From: Bombyx mori
Taxonomy: Eukaryota; Arthropoda; Insecta; Lepidoptera; Bombycidae
Direction of reading: 5' to 3'
NCBI RefSeq assembly: GCF_030269925.1
Contig: NC_085127.1
Span: forward strand, 5,153,501 to 5,217,500
Length of the DNA: 64,000 bases
A program made the position numbers and the translations under genes. The notes beneath the pieces are model-generated. The model was not told the DNA's origin. It saw only the letters and a program-made list of their open reading frames with translations, and made no database searches. Positions 52,420 to 62,635 of this stretch are shown here, piece after piece (position 1 is the first letter of the stretch; every line of letters begins with the position of its first letter).

Positions 52420-52832
52420 CTGGCTTTTGCCCGTGACTTTGTCCGCGTGGAATAGTTCACAAATAATGCTTTATTCTAGAACAAATTTGATTAGCATAAA
52501 AACTTTATAGTGAGGCAACCTTAACATAAATACATATGCTGTCGCGGACTTTTTTTAGATCTTTTAAAGTGGAACAATTCTGTCATACATTATTTTAGTG
52601 AAACTTTAACCGTTTCTACAGCGCACGCAGCGGAAGCTCTCAAAAGGGAAAAAAACGATTTTGAAACATTATTTATTGGTGCTCCGCTTGTATTGCTCTT
52701 AGCGTTTTGTTATATATCTTATAGCCTTCCTCAATAAATGGGCTATCTAACACTGAAAGAATCGGACCAGTCGTTTCTGAGATTAGCACGATCAAACAAA
52801 CAAACTCTTCAGCTTTCTAATATTAGTATAGA
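52420..52832 (-). mobile_element. Helitron-type non-autonomous element
   Basis: Minus-strand relative of 23053-23474. It starts TCTATACTAATATTAGAAAG and ends GGGCAAAAGCCAG, a mutated CTAG end. Confidence 0.65.
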
Positions 52833-53055
52833 TTAATTGCGCGTGACGGGTGAATAAGCTTACGCTCTACCCGGGGCGTAATGAGTACTAGGGCTCGTCG
52901 CAAAGTCAATAGAATCATCTACCTTGAGACATGAGAAAGAATTCTCATGTTAACTATATGGAGGGAGCCCTTTCAGCCGTAACATATAATAATATCCTAT
53001 ATTACTACGACCCTATATACCACACGATCAAAATAGTACGAGTAAACATAGTTTA

Positions 53056-53343
53056 ACGGCCGTCTGGTGTAGTGGTAAGTGACATGGTCACTACACAAGG
53101 GGGTCGCGGGTTCGAATCCCGCCAAGGGAAGATATTTGTGTGATTAATATAAATGTATTTTCCAGGGTTATGGATGTATATTAAATATATGTATGTGTAT
53201 AATAAAAATCTTACATTTATTTCCGTTATCTGGTACTTGTAACGCAAGTTCTTTACGAACTTAGCACGGGAACAGTTAACGTGGCGTGATTGTTAAAAAA
53301 AAAAAAAAAAAATAAAAAAAAAAAAAAAAAAACAAAAAAAAAA
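53056..53343 (+). repeat. Second tRNA-derived SINE family, copy 1
   Basis: The tRNA-like head has an A-box-like TGGTGTAGTGGTAAG and B box GGTTCGAATCCC (53110-53121). An unrelated body follows (TCCAGGGTTATGGATG, CTTACATTTATTTCCG, AAGTTCTTTACGAACTTAGC) with a long A-rich tail (about 53296-53343). It is distinct from Bm1. The minus-strand copy at 61028-61295 confirms the boundaries. Confidence 0.8.
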
Positions 53344-53344
53344 A

Positions 53345-54046
53345 CAGCGCTTTCGAATAATTAAATTCTCTTTCATTAAGCGCTGCTCATTTAATTTTGT
53401 CATTTGAAAGCTTTTCAAAAATTCAGCAGTATTTAAAACCGGTTCGTAAACAAATCGTCAAACAAACAGCGCGGTTTCAAAAATAAATATTTCACTGCGG
53501 TGTTCTATTATGGTTTATTTGTAATAAAGATTTATAAATATTCATCACAGCTATACAGCTAATTCACATAATCATAGATTACTTTAAAGGCAGTGCAGCG
53601 TAAGACGTTGCCCACAACCAATTGGTATCACGATTTTGCCGTCTTCTATTTGAGTCTATTGTGAGGTAAAGTCAAGAGGTCAACGACATTAATGCGTATT
53701 CTTTAGACCACGGTTGTTGATTTTTTTTTGTAAAAACTATTCGATACAGGTCACCCTATTCAGGCACATCGAGGCTGCAATAAATAACTGAGCAAATTAA
53801 CTTAAAGTTAATATGCCCAAAATAAGATACGTACTTCAAAACATTATTTTGTATTTTCTTCGGTTTTCGCGAAAAGTCGACCTAATTAAAACTTATTTTA
53901 AAGTTTAATATCGTATTTTCTATTTATCATTATATTATTTGCGATGTTTCAAATACTGAACAGTTTTCATACTGCTTTCATAGTCATAGATGACTAAAGT
54001 GTTATTCGTCGGCATTTGAATATTGTGTTAACTACCGTCTATTTCT
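53345..54046. other. AT-rich stretch without recognisable features
   Basis: Nothing recognised. Confidence 0.45.
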
Positions 54047-54077
54047 GGAACGAAGTTCATTATGGGACAATGCGGAG

Positions 54078-55096
54078 TAGGAGTGGGTGATATAAATCGT
54101 ATATAGATTCAATATCTATATATCGCAGCAATATCGTTGAATCCGATATCGCCCCGCACGAAATCTATATATCAATATCAGCCGATACACGATATTGCTC
54201 GATGTGATGCATCGCCATATCGTACCGATTCGTGAATCGAAATCTATATTTCGATATCATCCGATACACGATATTGCTCGATGTGATGCGCATCGCCATA
54301 TCGTACCGATTCGTTAATATCAGCAATATTCGTTTGGTTCGTATCGAATCGGCCAGAGTGAGTGAGCGCACGATAGGGATATCATGTGATGAATGAAACA
54401 GAAACAGGCATTATCCATACAATTGTAAACCTTATATTTAAGTCCATATGTCTGTAGATTATTCTTAGCGTATCAGCAGGATACAATTAAGGAAAGAAGT
54501 TTCAACTTTCGACCCTAACTTGAATGCAGTATAGCCTATTTGCATCGTTGAATTTAATTTCACGCGCTTTGACCTTGAACTAGAATTTTTGGACAAGTGT
54601 TTATAAATACTTAAAAGTTTTTTGTGTTTGATTTTTAAAGTACACATTTTTCTATTTTTAGTTGAATCCAAATAATTGAATTTATTTCTTGTGTTTGTAT
54701 TAAACTTTTGAAATATACACTCTTTTGGTATATTTTGTAATTTTAAATTAAGACACAAAATACTAAAAACTGAAAATAATGTAGCCAGTCCTAAGCCTGG
54801 TAAAAGCATGAAGGAAAGTTTTTTTGATATTTTTATTTTCATGTTCTTTTTATTACTTTAAGATCATATTATAAATTGATATCAGAAAACCAACCGTATA
54901 ACGTTGACTTAAATCTATATCTACTACGATATTATATCAGCGTATCGTTTCAAATCTCAAATATCATGAATCGAGAAAATCTACTAGCATCCATCAATAT
55001 ATAGATTCAGAAAATATATAGATTCAATATCCGATATTGATCCTCGATATATAGATACGATTCGATACGCGGCAAAACCGATATTACCCACTCCTA
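54078..55096. mobile_element. hAT-like non-autonomous DNA transposon
   Basis: The 1,019-bp element has terminal inverted repeats TAGGAGTGGGTGATAT and ATATTACCCACTCCTA (15 of 16 match) and is flanked by the 8-bp duplication ATGCGGAG (54070-54077, 55097-55104). An 8-bp duplication with such termini points to the hAT superfamily. The interior is AT-rich with ATATCG-type words and two tandem units (54159-54318). A 125-codon minus frame at 54465-54842 has no transposase motif. The paralogous sequence at 50081-50148 is an empty site with a single ATGCGGAG-like target. Confidence 0.85.
54159..54318 (+). repeat. 80-bp tandem duplication inside the hAT-like element
   Basis: Units 54159-54237 and 54238-54318 share GATACACGATATTGCTCGAT and CGCCATATCGTACCGATTCG, with few differences. 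Confidence 0.85.
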
Positions 55097-55140
55097 ATGC
55101 GGAGGCGTACCCTAACCGGGAAAAAACGTCCGTAACGTAA

Positions 55141-55518
55141 GATTTTTTGAAGTGAAAACTTCTTTAGAATCGTTGTGATTTCAAACCGGATGCAACGGAA
55201 AAAACGACAGGTAAGAGACACAAATACAAAAATGTGTAGGATGAAGCCAGCAAAGAGAATGAGACAGAAATATACATACTATTTAATACAGCGCCATCTG
55301 TGAGATTTTTTAATACTAACGTGTGTATGAAAGCTCTTTTAGTGAATTTTAATTTAGGATTATACGTGAAATTAAAATATCAATTCACAGAGGGCGCTAC
55401 TTTACAATTATTTACTAATGACAAAATTTTACATATACTTAAGACGTTTAGGATAATTGTATTTTAATTTTGGAAGGTTTCACTTCTACCACGTGTGAAT
55501 TGCACACATTTTGTTTTT
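55141..55518 (+). mobile_element. MITE-like element, copy 2
   Basis: Nearly identical to 26901-27286, with the same GAAGTGAAAACTTC and GAAGGTTTCACTTC ends and the same AT-rich interior. It lies immediately after the left arm of element X. Confidence 0.7.
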
Positions 55519-55634
55519 TTTGTATTTAGTTTGTTATCAACATATGTCGCTGCACGTAAATTCAACAATTCCTGAATCGCGGTGACGAGATGTTACACAG
55601 TTGATAGACGTTCCCGTATTTCTCTTGCTAAATC

Positions 55635-55732
55635 ATACTTACCTGGCGTAGGGGATACCGTGAACATGCAGGCGGTTCCCCCAAGGCGAGGTTGCTCCAT
55701 TGCACTGCGGATTGGTTGACCGTTGCGATTAT
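55635..55732 (+). pseudogene. Truncated U1 snRNA sequence
   Basis: It begins ATACTTACCTGGCGTAGGGG, the U1 5' end including the ACTTACCTG that pairs with 5' splice sites. It continues through stem-loop I and through stem-loop II with the U1A-binding-type ATTGCACTGCGG. The match ends at GCGATTATG, about 98 nt in, whereas U1 is about 164 nt. The rest of stem-loop III, the Sm site and stem-loop IV are missing. The stem-loop I loop (GAACATGCAGG) also differs from the usual GATCACGAAGG. It is therefore a pseudogene rather than a working snRNA gene. I cannot identify a snRNA promoter upstream. Confidence 0.85.
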
Positions 55733-55984
55733 GTTAATTTTTATCAATAAAAAATCCTAATAATAATGTATACCCGAATTTATTTTCTTTATACCTCGAA
55801 TAGAACTTAAAATTAATATTTTTATAATAAAGAACTTCGTTCCTAGCCGGTGTCCTACGACACCACACATATTTTTCTATTTTTCTACCAAAATTAACCG
55901 TATAAGTAGTATTACATTTATTTGTGTTCCCGAACAATGTTTAATCTGATAGTTGTCTCAATAGAGGTCTACTTTAGAATGTGC

Positions 55985-56178
55985 TTCTCTCTATATTGCT
56001 TACTCTAAGACATGTCCTTCTTCAAATAAGGTTTTCGGAGAGTACTCAACGGTAGAAAGCGGCTTAGATGTTGCCCTGACATCTGAGTGACCCTAATCAT
56101 TATTCATCAGTGACGCTACTAACATCTCAACATCAATTGGTTGTATGCTCGTCTGTCTACAGAGGCAACAAAAAAGTC
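55985..56178 (+). mobile_element. CR1-like LINE 3' end, diverged
   Basis: ACATGTCCTTCTTCAAATAAG, GGAGAGTACTCAACGGTAG, then TATGCTCGTCTGTCTACAGA, with an extra segment near 56090-56140 and a CAACAAAAAAG end. Confidence 0.65.
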
Positions 56179-56714
56179 TTATAGGGTCGTAGTTCAAATA
56201 GAAGTATGCATGGATTTGATTAATTGCATTGAATTAACTTTGCACAGTCCTGATTTGTATTTTAGTACTAAATTCACGGAAGAATCAAATTAAAATACTT
56301 TAAACTAAATTAAAATTCTTTAACTACAAGAAGAGTAAATATATTTTAAATGTTGAAGGCTTGTTCAAGCTTAAAAGCTTCTTACGTAGTCCCTATTTCC
56401 AAGTTCTCAAGGACACTCATTCCAAAACGCTAACCAGAAGTTTTGCTGAGTTAAATTTAGGCTTTCACTATGTTAATATTTGATTTTTCAATATTGAGTT
56501 GGTTTTATTGAGCGTGCGTCTATTTATATTGTAATCTTATCATCGAGATGAAAAACAAAGAAAAGGAAATAAAGATACTTTTTTAAATGAATAATGTGAG
56601 GAGTAAATTTTTTTTATCGCGAAAACGAAACCCTAAGCCAAATAAATTGTCAAACCTCAAGTCCTGTGAGTTCTAGGTGCAAAAAAAAAGTAATTGTCCA
56701 TTATTTTTTTCGTT
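56179..56714. other. AT-rich stretch without recognisable features
   Basis: Nothing recognised. Confidence 0.45.
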
Positions 56715-56940
56715 TTATTTTTTTATTTTATTGCGTACACGGACGAATAAGGTCAGGTATTAACTGCCTACCAGAAGCCATAGACGTTATAATTTAAATT
56801 GACGGACCTTGAGATATGAGGCTGAATTCTCATTTGTATAATGGCTGTCTCTGCCCTTAAGACTTGAAAGCACAACGGCTTCGCGCTGGAAAAAGACAGG
56901 GTGGCGGTAAACACGTGTGCGGGCTCACAAGACGTAAGTA
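56715..56940 (-). repeat. Strongly diverged Bm1 SINE
   Basis: Minus-strand block order (TTTTATTGCGTACACGGACG, CAGAAGCCATAGACG, CCTTGAGATATGAGG, GACAGGGTGGCGGTA, GCGGGCTCACAAGACG) among many changes. Confidence 0.6.
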
Positions 56941-56973
56941 TGTAGGCTTATTGATAAAATCTTATACTTTTAA

Positions 56974-57219
56974 ACGAGCAATTCTTGTATATTAATATAT
57001 ACATATTTCTGAATCTCGGAAACGGCTCCAACCATTTTCATAAAATTTCGGGGGCGATAAATCGATCTACGATTTATTTTCAGAAAATGTTGTTTTATTC
57101 GTGTTTTCAATAATCAACTCTTCCCGACATCTATTGGCGAATAATAATACTATTTTTTTAATTGAGGGCAACTAACCGCTTTAAAGATACAACAAGATGA
57201 CGTTATCAAAAAAAAAATC
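56974..57219 (+). repeat. Dispersed non-coding repeat, most complete copy
   Basis: Runs from ACGAGCAATTCTTGTATATT through AATCTCGGAAACGGCTCC and CGACATCTATTGGCGAATAA to the CAACAAGATGACGTTATC end. The 35741-35999 (minus) and 29931-30104 copies match it. Confidence 0.65.
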
Positions 57220-57636
57220 ATTTAGTTACGTTCAGTTAGCACAACATTCGAATGAATAATACGTATAATAGTTTTCTGTGATCACGAAAATCAGGAGTAG
57301 ATATTTGAAATTTTGAAAATTTAAATTATAATATGAAAAACAAAAAAATACGCCTTATTAAAGTAATTTATTTATACTTCTTCTACACTAGCTACGAGAA
57401 TCGATGGCTTTAGTACCTTTTTTCTCACTTTTGAAGAAAGCTTCTCTTTTTAAAAAAAATAACAGTCGAGCGAGTTCTTATTTTACCGTCTTCAAAAAAT
57501 GAGGTGGCTCTCAATTCGACTTTATTTTTATCTGTTACTTACATCAGTTTTTTTTGTAAGTAAACCGATTTGGGTGTTTTGATTTTTATTTGAAAGCTTC
57601 TCATGCCCCATTCCCTCCTCCGTGCGTCGTATTCCG

Positions 57637-57831
57637 TCAGTGCCGAGGGTCGTGACCTTTACGGAGCACTTTTGTTAGGAATATGTTCTTCCATTCACTC
57701 CTGTCTTCCGCACAGTGGATAGCGACATTGATGCTGGATTCCAAAGTCGTCTTAATCTGATCGGACCAGCGCATGGGACTACGCCCCCTAGGCCTCTTTC
57801 CTTCCACTTTGCCCCATTTAAATATTATCAA
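57637..57831 (-). pseudogene. LINE polyprotein C-terminal fragment
   Basis: The minus strand reads GRSPMRWSDQIKTTLE, CAEDRSEWK and GHDPRH to a stop. This R-W-D-I...A-DR-W pattern is the far C-terminus of RTE- or Jockey-like LINE proteins. Only about 60 residues remain, without RT motifs. Confidence 0.6.
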
Positions 57832-58289
57832 AATCTGATGATACTCATCATTTTTTAATTATACTTCGTAATGTATATTTTATTGACTTTGACTACACTG
57901 ATAATATTCTCACTTTTTTTTGTCAAAGTCGTTTGTTCTTTTTGTTAAAATTTTATATTATTCTTATCTCGAACGTTTACAGAATAGTGTTTTAAAAGTC
58001 AATTGAATGCGTTTTTGCGTGCGCTCAGAGGGCACCGGTGCTCCCAAGGCAATTAACGAACCCCCCCACTTTAATTACACAACTTGTACAGAACAAGTCT
58101 GAATTAGATTTAAGGAAATTTATTACTTAATTCCCACTTTATAAATTACTTTTGGTGATTACGGTCGCAATTTGAACGCTGCCCCGCCTTGTGTACGTGT
58201 AAATAAAGATTAAATTACTGAGTTCGGCCAAATGGATTATCTTGATCTTTAGCTGTTAATAAAAAAATATCATGTTATCAGTTATTTTT
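57832..58289. other. AT-rich stretch without recognisable features
   Basis: Nothing recognised. Confidence 0.4.
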
Positions 58290-58731
58290 GTAATTTTTTT
58301 ATTGCTTGGATGGGTGACGAGCTCACAGCCCACCTGGTGTTAAGTGGTTACTGGACCCCATAGACATATACAACGTAAATGCGCCACCCACTTTGAGATA
58401 TAAGTTCTAAGGTCTCAGTATAGTTACAACGGCTACCCCACCCTTCAAACCGAAACGCATTACTGCTTCACGGCAGAAATAGGCAGGGCGGTGGTGGGCG
58501 GACCTGTGCGGACTCACAAGATCCACCAGTAATTACGCAAATTATAATTTTGCGGGTTTGATTTTTATTACACGATGTTATTCCTTCACCGTGGAAGTCA
58601 ACCGTGTACATTTGTTAAGTACGTATTTCATTAGAAAAATTGGTACCCGCCTGCGGGATTCGAACACCGGTGCATCGCTAGATACGAAAGCGCCGGACGT
58701 CTTATCCTTTAGGCCACGACGATTTCAAGGC
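58290..58731 (-). repeat. Complete Bm1 SINE
   Basis: Tail, body and tRNA-like head are present on the minus strand, with a short rearrangement near 58495-58530 (GTGGTGGGCGGACC). Confidence 0.88.
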
Positions 58732-58734
58732 GTT

Positions 58735-59100
58735 TTCACGTTGCGACATTCCCTTGATGTCAATGGATTTCAATAAGCATTTAATACAAACCGAACAGTG
58801 AATTCGTCTCATAAAAATATTGCTACATAGAAATTTCAAGCTATAATAAAGCCTGTTCAAGGTATCCATTTGTCGCAGCTGTGGACGATCAATTGAACCG
58901 ACATTATGCGCATTCGAGTTTTTGCCTCCAGGAAAATATATCGTCTCATTAACACGCCTAGGGCTCCCGGTCACAATCTTCCAAAATACAGGATTCAATT
59001 TGCCCCTGATAGCTAATTTATTTTGGCTCGCGGCGCCACACCACGTTGCAGCGAAATTAAGCTTAACGATCTTACAACAAAATGCTTTAAATTTAACCAT
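58735..59100 (-). CDS. Unassigned ORF (about 125 aa before the SINE)
   Basis: ATG at 59100 (MVKFKAFCCKIVKLNFAATW). The frame stays open to 58702, but its last codons come from the Bm1 copy, so the natural 3' end was probably lost to the SINE. It contains YYSLKFLCSNIFMRR and CSVCIKCLL. It is Cys-rich and basic, with no recognised domain. It could be a remnant of a viral or host gene, or chance. Confidence 0.25.
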
Positions 59101-59212
59101 ATTTTGTCAGTGTTTTTTCTTTGAGCTCTTGAAGATATGCGTCATGTGCTGGTAACGTTATTCGCGTGGTACATCGGTATAGCATCCATTACAATCTATA
59201 ATATATACTCTA

Positions 59213-59421
59213 AGTATGTGGGGGAGGAAAGTCCTCGAATGGAGGCCACGGATGGGTACAAGGAGCGTGGGGCGTCCTCCAACCAGGTGGACTGACGACT
59301 TAGTGCGCACGGCGGGAAGTCGTTGGATGCGGAAGGCGGAGGACCGCATTATGTGGAAGGCATTGGGGAAGGCCTATGTCCAGCAGTGGGCAGATAAAGG
59401 CTGATGATGATGATGATGACT
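59213..59421 (+). pseudogene. RTE-type LINE C-terminus and TGATGA tail
   Basis: The plus strand reads RKVLEWRPRMGTRSVGRPPT, RWTDDLV, GSRWM and AYVQQWADKG to TGA, the typical end of RTE-type polyproteins. TGATGATGATGATGATGA follows at once as the tandem 3' tail of that clade. Strong 5' truncation. Confidence 0.8.
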
Positions 59422-59577
59422 CTAAGTATCAGTTGAATGGAATATTTGAAATGTATTCAACTGGTGATTATTTTTAATAAATGTATCTTTTTTTATTTGA
59501 TTGGTTTTGTTAATTTTAAGTATGTTTCAATGATACTATGTACACATATGGACTTGTTGTTGTCTGAAATAAAATAA

Positions 59578-59604
59578 ATCATTCATGCATTCATTCATTC
59601 ATTT
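59578..59604 (+). repeat. ATTC microsatellite
   Basis: Several CATT/ATTC units in a row before the CR1-like tail. Confidence 0.7.
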
Positions 59605-59605
59605 A

Positions 59606-59720
59606 ATGGTAAGCAGGGGCTTGGCTCTGCCCCTGATATTGCTGAAGTCCATGGGCGACGGTAACCACTCACCATCAGGTGGGCCGTATGCTCGTCTGCC
59701 TACAAGGGCAACAAAAAAAT
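59606..59720 (+). mobile_element. CR1-like LINE 3' UTR
   Basis: GCAGGGGCTTGGCTCTGCCC, CCATGGGCGACGGTAACCAC, CTCGTCTGCCTACAAGGGCA, then ACAAAAAAA. Matches 8160-8280. Confidence 0.8.
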
Positions 59721-59817
59721 CATTCATATACTCACAAAGCAAATATAAATAAAGGAAATATAATAGATACGAGGCAAAACAATAATGATAAAGACGATGT
59801 AAGTATTATTGTCTACA

Positions 59818-60012
59818 CAGAGCTTCCTGGTAAACAATGCTAATAGAAACTTCACTTCCCGCGCACGCCAGCAAATTGTTAGCATCACTAACGCGTGTAA
59901 GCGCTACGTAGAGTTGGACGTGCGAGTAGCTGCTACAGAACTCTACGCATGCGGTGCTCAATGTCTGGCCTTGCCTTTATTTACGATCGTTCCGAAATCA
60001 ATATTACTATAG
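59818..60012 (+). CDS. Exon-like ORF of unknown product
   Basis: A possible splice acceptor (TTGTCTACACAG, ending about 59820) is followed by a 60-odd codon frame without ATG. It begins FLVNNANRNFTSRARQQI, ends PLFTIVPKSILL and stops at TAG. It is richer in G+C and CG than its surroundings and has protein-like composition. It may be a terminal exon or a viral remnant; no domain is recognised. Confidence 0.3.
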   Translation, partial: QSFLVNNANRNFTSRARQQIVSITNACKRYVELDVRVAATELYACGAQCLALPLFTIVPKSILL

Positions 60013-60041
60013 GGAAAATTATTTTAGCTTTGAGAGGAATT

Positions 60042-60158
60042 TAGGGTTTTTTTTATTGCTTAGACGGGTGGACGATCTCACAGCCCACCTGGTGTTAAGT
60101 GGTTACTGGAGCCCATTGACATCTACAACGTAACTGCGCCACCTACTTTGAGATATAA
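60042..60158 (-). repeat. Bm1 SINE 3' half, left arm of an inverted pair
   Basis: Minus-strand tail and 3' half, ending near CTTTGAGATATAA. Confidence 0.85.
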
Positions 60159-60198
60159 TTAATTACTTAATGTACAAACATTGAACTTCGGTTAACTA

Positions 60199-60332
60199 TA
60201 CATGAGACCTTAGAACTTGTATCTCAAGGCGGGTGGCGCATTTACGTTGTGGATGTCTATGGGCTCCAGTAACCACTTAACACCAGGTGGGCTGTGAGCT
60301 CGTCCACCCATCTAAGCAATAAAAAAAATAAA
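60199..60332 (+). repeat. Bm1 SINE 3' half, right arm of an inverted pair
   Basis: Plus-strand 3' half from ACTATACATGAGACCTTAG to the A tail. With 60042-60158 it forms a head-to-head palindrome with about a 40-bp spacer. Confidence 0.85.
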
Positions 60333-60653
60333 AATAAAATAACAGATTTCACAATGAACAATCATTTTAGATACGAACCAGTGAGTTAGTTCCAAAAGGG
60401 ATCTAAATTGAGAACAGATCTCAACTGGCGTTTGTGTTCGTTCGCTAAATATTTGAATACGCAAAACTTTGAAATAATATACGTAAAGTAATTTAGAACA
60501 CAGAAATAGTCGAAGAACAATACCGGGAGCCAGGAGCTCTATTCGATGGGAATATCAGACTATCAGCACTCTTGTGCACAGTAGGTACGTGCGTTCACAA
60601 AATGCTTTTGGTAATTCATCGATTTTGTTATTACCGGATTTTGTTTGATTTTT
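60333..60653. other. Stretch without recognisable features
   Basis: Nothing recognised. Confidence 0.4.
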
Positions 60654-60932
60654 ATTTATTTTTTATTGCTTAGATGGGTGGACGAGCTCACGGCTTCCCT
60701 GATATTATGTTGCTACCGAAGTCCACAGACATCTACAACGTAAAAGCGCCACCCACCTTGAGATATGAGTTCTAAAGTCTCAGTATAGTTACAGCAGCTG
60801 CCCCACCCTTCAAACTGAAACGCATTACTGCTTCACGGCAGAAATAGGCAGGGTGTTGGTACCTACCCGTGCAGACTCACAAGAGGTCCTACCACCAGTA
60901 AATACGCAAATTATAATTTTGCGGGTTTGAAG
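60654..60932 (-). repeat. Bm1 SINE, head-truncated
   Basis: Minus-strand tail and body through the AATTATAATTTTGCGGGTTT block. The region near 60690-60715 is diverged. Confidence 0.85.
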
Positions 60933-61027
60933 ACTTGCTCGTCAGCGCATCTCGTCAGCGCTTCGATCTCTATCAAGGCTCTTTGCATAAGAAGCAATTT
61001 AAGGCGTGTATTATTACACAATTTAGA

Positions 61028-61295
61028 TAATAATAATAATAATAATAAATATTTAGTAACAATCACGCCACGCTAACTGGTCCCGCGCTAAGTTCGTAAA
61101 GAACTTGTGTTACAGGTACCAGATCACGGAAATAAATGTAAGATTTTTATTATACACATACATATATTTAATATAAATCCATAACCCTGGAAAATACATT
61201 TATATTTTTCATACAAATATCTTCCCTTGGCAGGATTCGAACCCGCGACCCCCTTGTGTAGTGACCATGTCACTTACCACCAGACAGCCGTCATG
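61028..61295 (-). repeat. Second tRNA-derived SINE family, copy 2
   Basis: Reverse complement of 53056-53300: an AAT-repeat tail (61028-61050), TAAGTTCGTAAAGAACTTGTG, the ATCCATAACCCTGGAA block, and the tRNA-like head with GGATTCGAACCCGCGACC. Confidence 0.8.
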
Positions 61296-62179
61296 GTTTT
61301 AGATTGTTTAGATTGTTGTATGTTTGTTGTTTAGATGGTTTTAGATTGCGTAAAATTTTTGAAATTACTTAAAATTGAGTATTCAATGGTGACACATAAT
61401 TTTATACGAATTAATCTTCTAACTAAACTCGATTAGCTTCAACAAAGCCATTCTGAAAAGCCATTCCCCTTTTATCCTTATTCCATTGAGTGTGGTAGGA
61501 TTAAAATCTTATGTGGCTGTGTTTTGTTTGCAGTTTAGTACCACGACAGCAACATTTCATTGATAATAGAAATAAGGTTTAATTGGCAAGTCTAACTAGT
61601 AGGATAATTAGCAAAGCAATTGTACAGAGCTTTGTCGAGGAAGCCGTGAGAAGTTGAGGTGCCCGGAATGGTACATTCGTGTCTTTTGATAATAAGCTAT
61701 AAATGAACATTAGATCCTTTGACAAAATTTCGAAATTCATAACTTCAAAGTGAGTACCAATTGATCTTTTCATAGCCATATATTCTTGCTAGATTAGGTC
61801 CATATTCCTTTAATGTATATAACTTTATTACACCAATTACGTTTTGTTTTTATTGCGCCGTAAGTGGGGAACCCTGATCCTTCGCGGCCGGTGTAATGTG
61901 GCAGGACTTTTAGTTTTATGTGACTTGCGCGGTTTATGTTTAACTCTAGGATACACTGTATCCCTTTGATAGTTCAGAGATTTCGGACGGGCTGCGAAAT
62001 GTACACCGGAAATTGTTTTGAACCACTTTTCAGTAATTTGCTTGAACAATAAAAGATGAATTTTAATACATTCGTAGTAAAAGTAATAATATGTATTATA
62101 TCAATTAAAGTTTACCTTAAGCTTCAAAAAAATTTGAAAAAATGTCTTTGGCATGTTTATGCTAATAAAACATACTCGA
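61296..62179. other. Stretch without a supported gene
   Basis: Short direct repeats of TTTAGATTGTTTAGATTG type at 61298-61345. A moderately GC-rich patch at 61850-62040 has a 70-codon minus frame without recognised domain. Confidence 0.4.
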
Positions 62180-62518
62180 TCCGGTGGACCGAATGGTAAA
62201 CAGTCTACGTCGCCCTAAGCACGTCATTGCGGATCCTCCCGATTCATTAACGGTGCTTTTAGGTACCTCAAGCACCGGTCACCGTCCTCGCCGAACACGT
62301 CGCTTGCGACGAAGAGATCGACGAGTAAATTAATCCATAGACACTTAGTTTCTCGCCGGATCTTCTCAGTGGGTCGCGTTTCCAATCCGGTGGTAGATTC
62401 TGTGGAGCACTGCTCTTGCTAGGGCCAGTGTTAGCAACATTTCCGGTTTGAGCCTCCTGAGCTCACCTACACGTCAAGGAGAAGCTGAAATATCCTCCCA
62501 AAGGTATATTTATGTAGA
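62180..62518 (+). mobile_element. 5'-truncated Jockey-type LINE (ORF2 tail plus 3' UTR)
   Basis: Aligns with the ORF2 C-terminus (CGCCCTAAGCACGTCATTGC, the arginine-rich end) and 3' UTR of the 43403-48722 family. No clear A tail remains. Confidence 0.85.
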
Positions 62519-62635
62519 CTAGAAAATTACCGTAAAAGTGTGAACAAAAATTCCACTGTTTGTTGCTGCATTGCATTGACATTGCAGAAGTAATGTCCAT
62601 AAAAAAGCGTACTACGCTCACCGAATGGAGGCGGC

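Larger units (their letters stand above)
54047..55871 (+). repeat. Element X, second copy, heavily interrupted
   Basis: Left end 54047-54077 and 55097-55141 correspond to one continuous block of the copy at 50081-50148. Right end 55829-55871 (AAGAACTTCGTTCCTAGCC, then GTGTCC) corresponds to 49805-49850. Between lie the hAT-like element, a MITE-like copy and the U1-like sequence. The right part may instead be an independent fragment. Confidence 0.5.

Noticed and set aside
53056..53130. Possible functional tRNA gene
   Set aside because: A and B boxes are present, but the sequence runs on into a SINE body and has a second copy with the same body; the acceptor stem does not close.
54465..54842. 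125-codon minus ORF in the hAT-like element as a transposase
   Set aside because: Lys/Asn/Leu-rich with no hAT dimerisation or catalytic motif; expected by chance in such AT-rich sequence.
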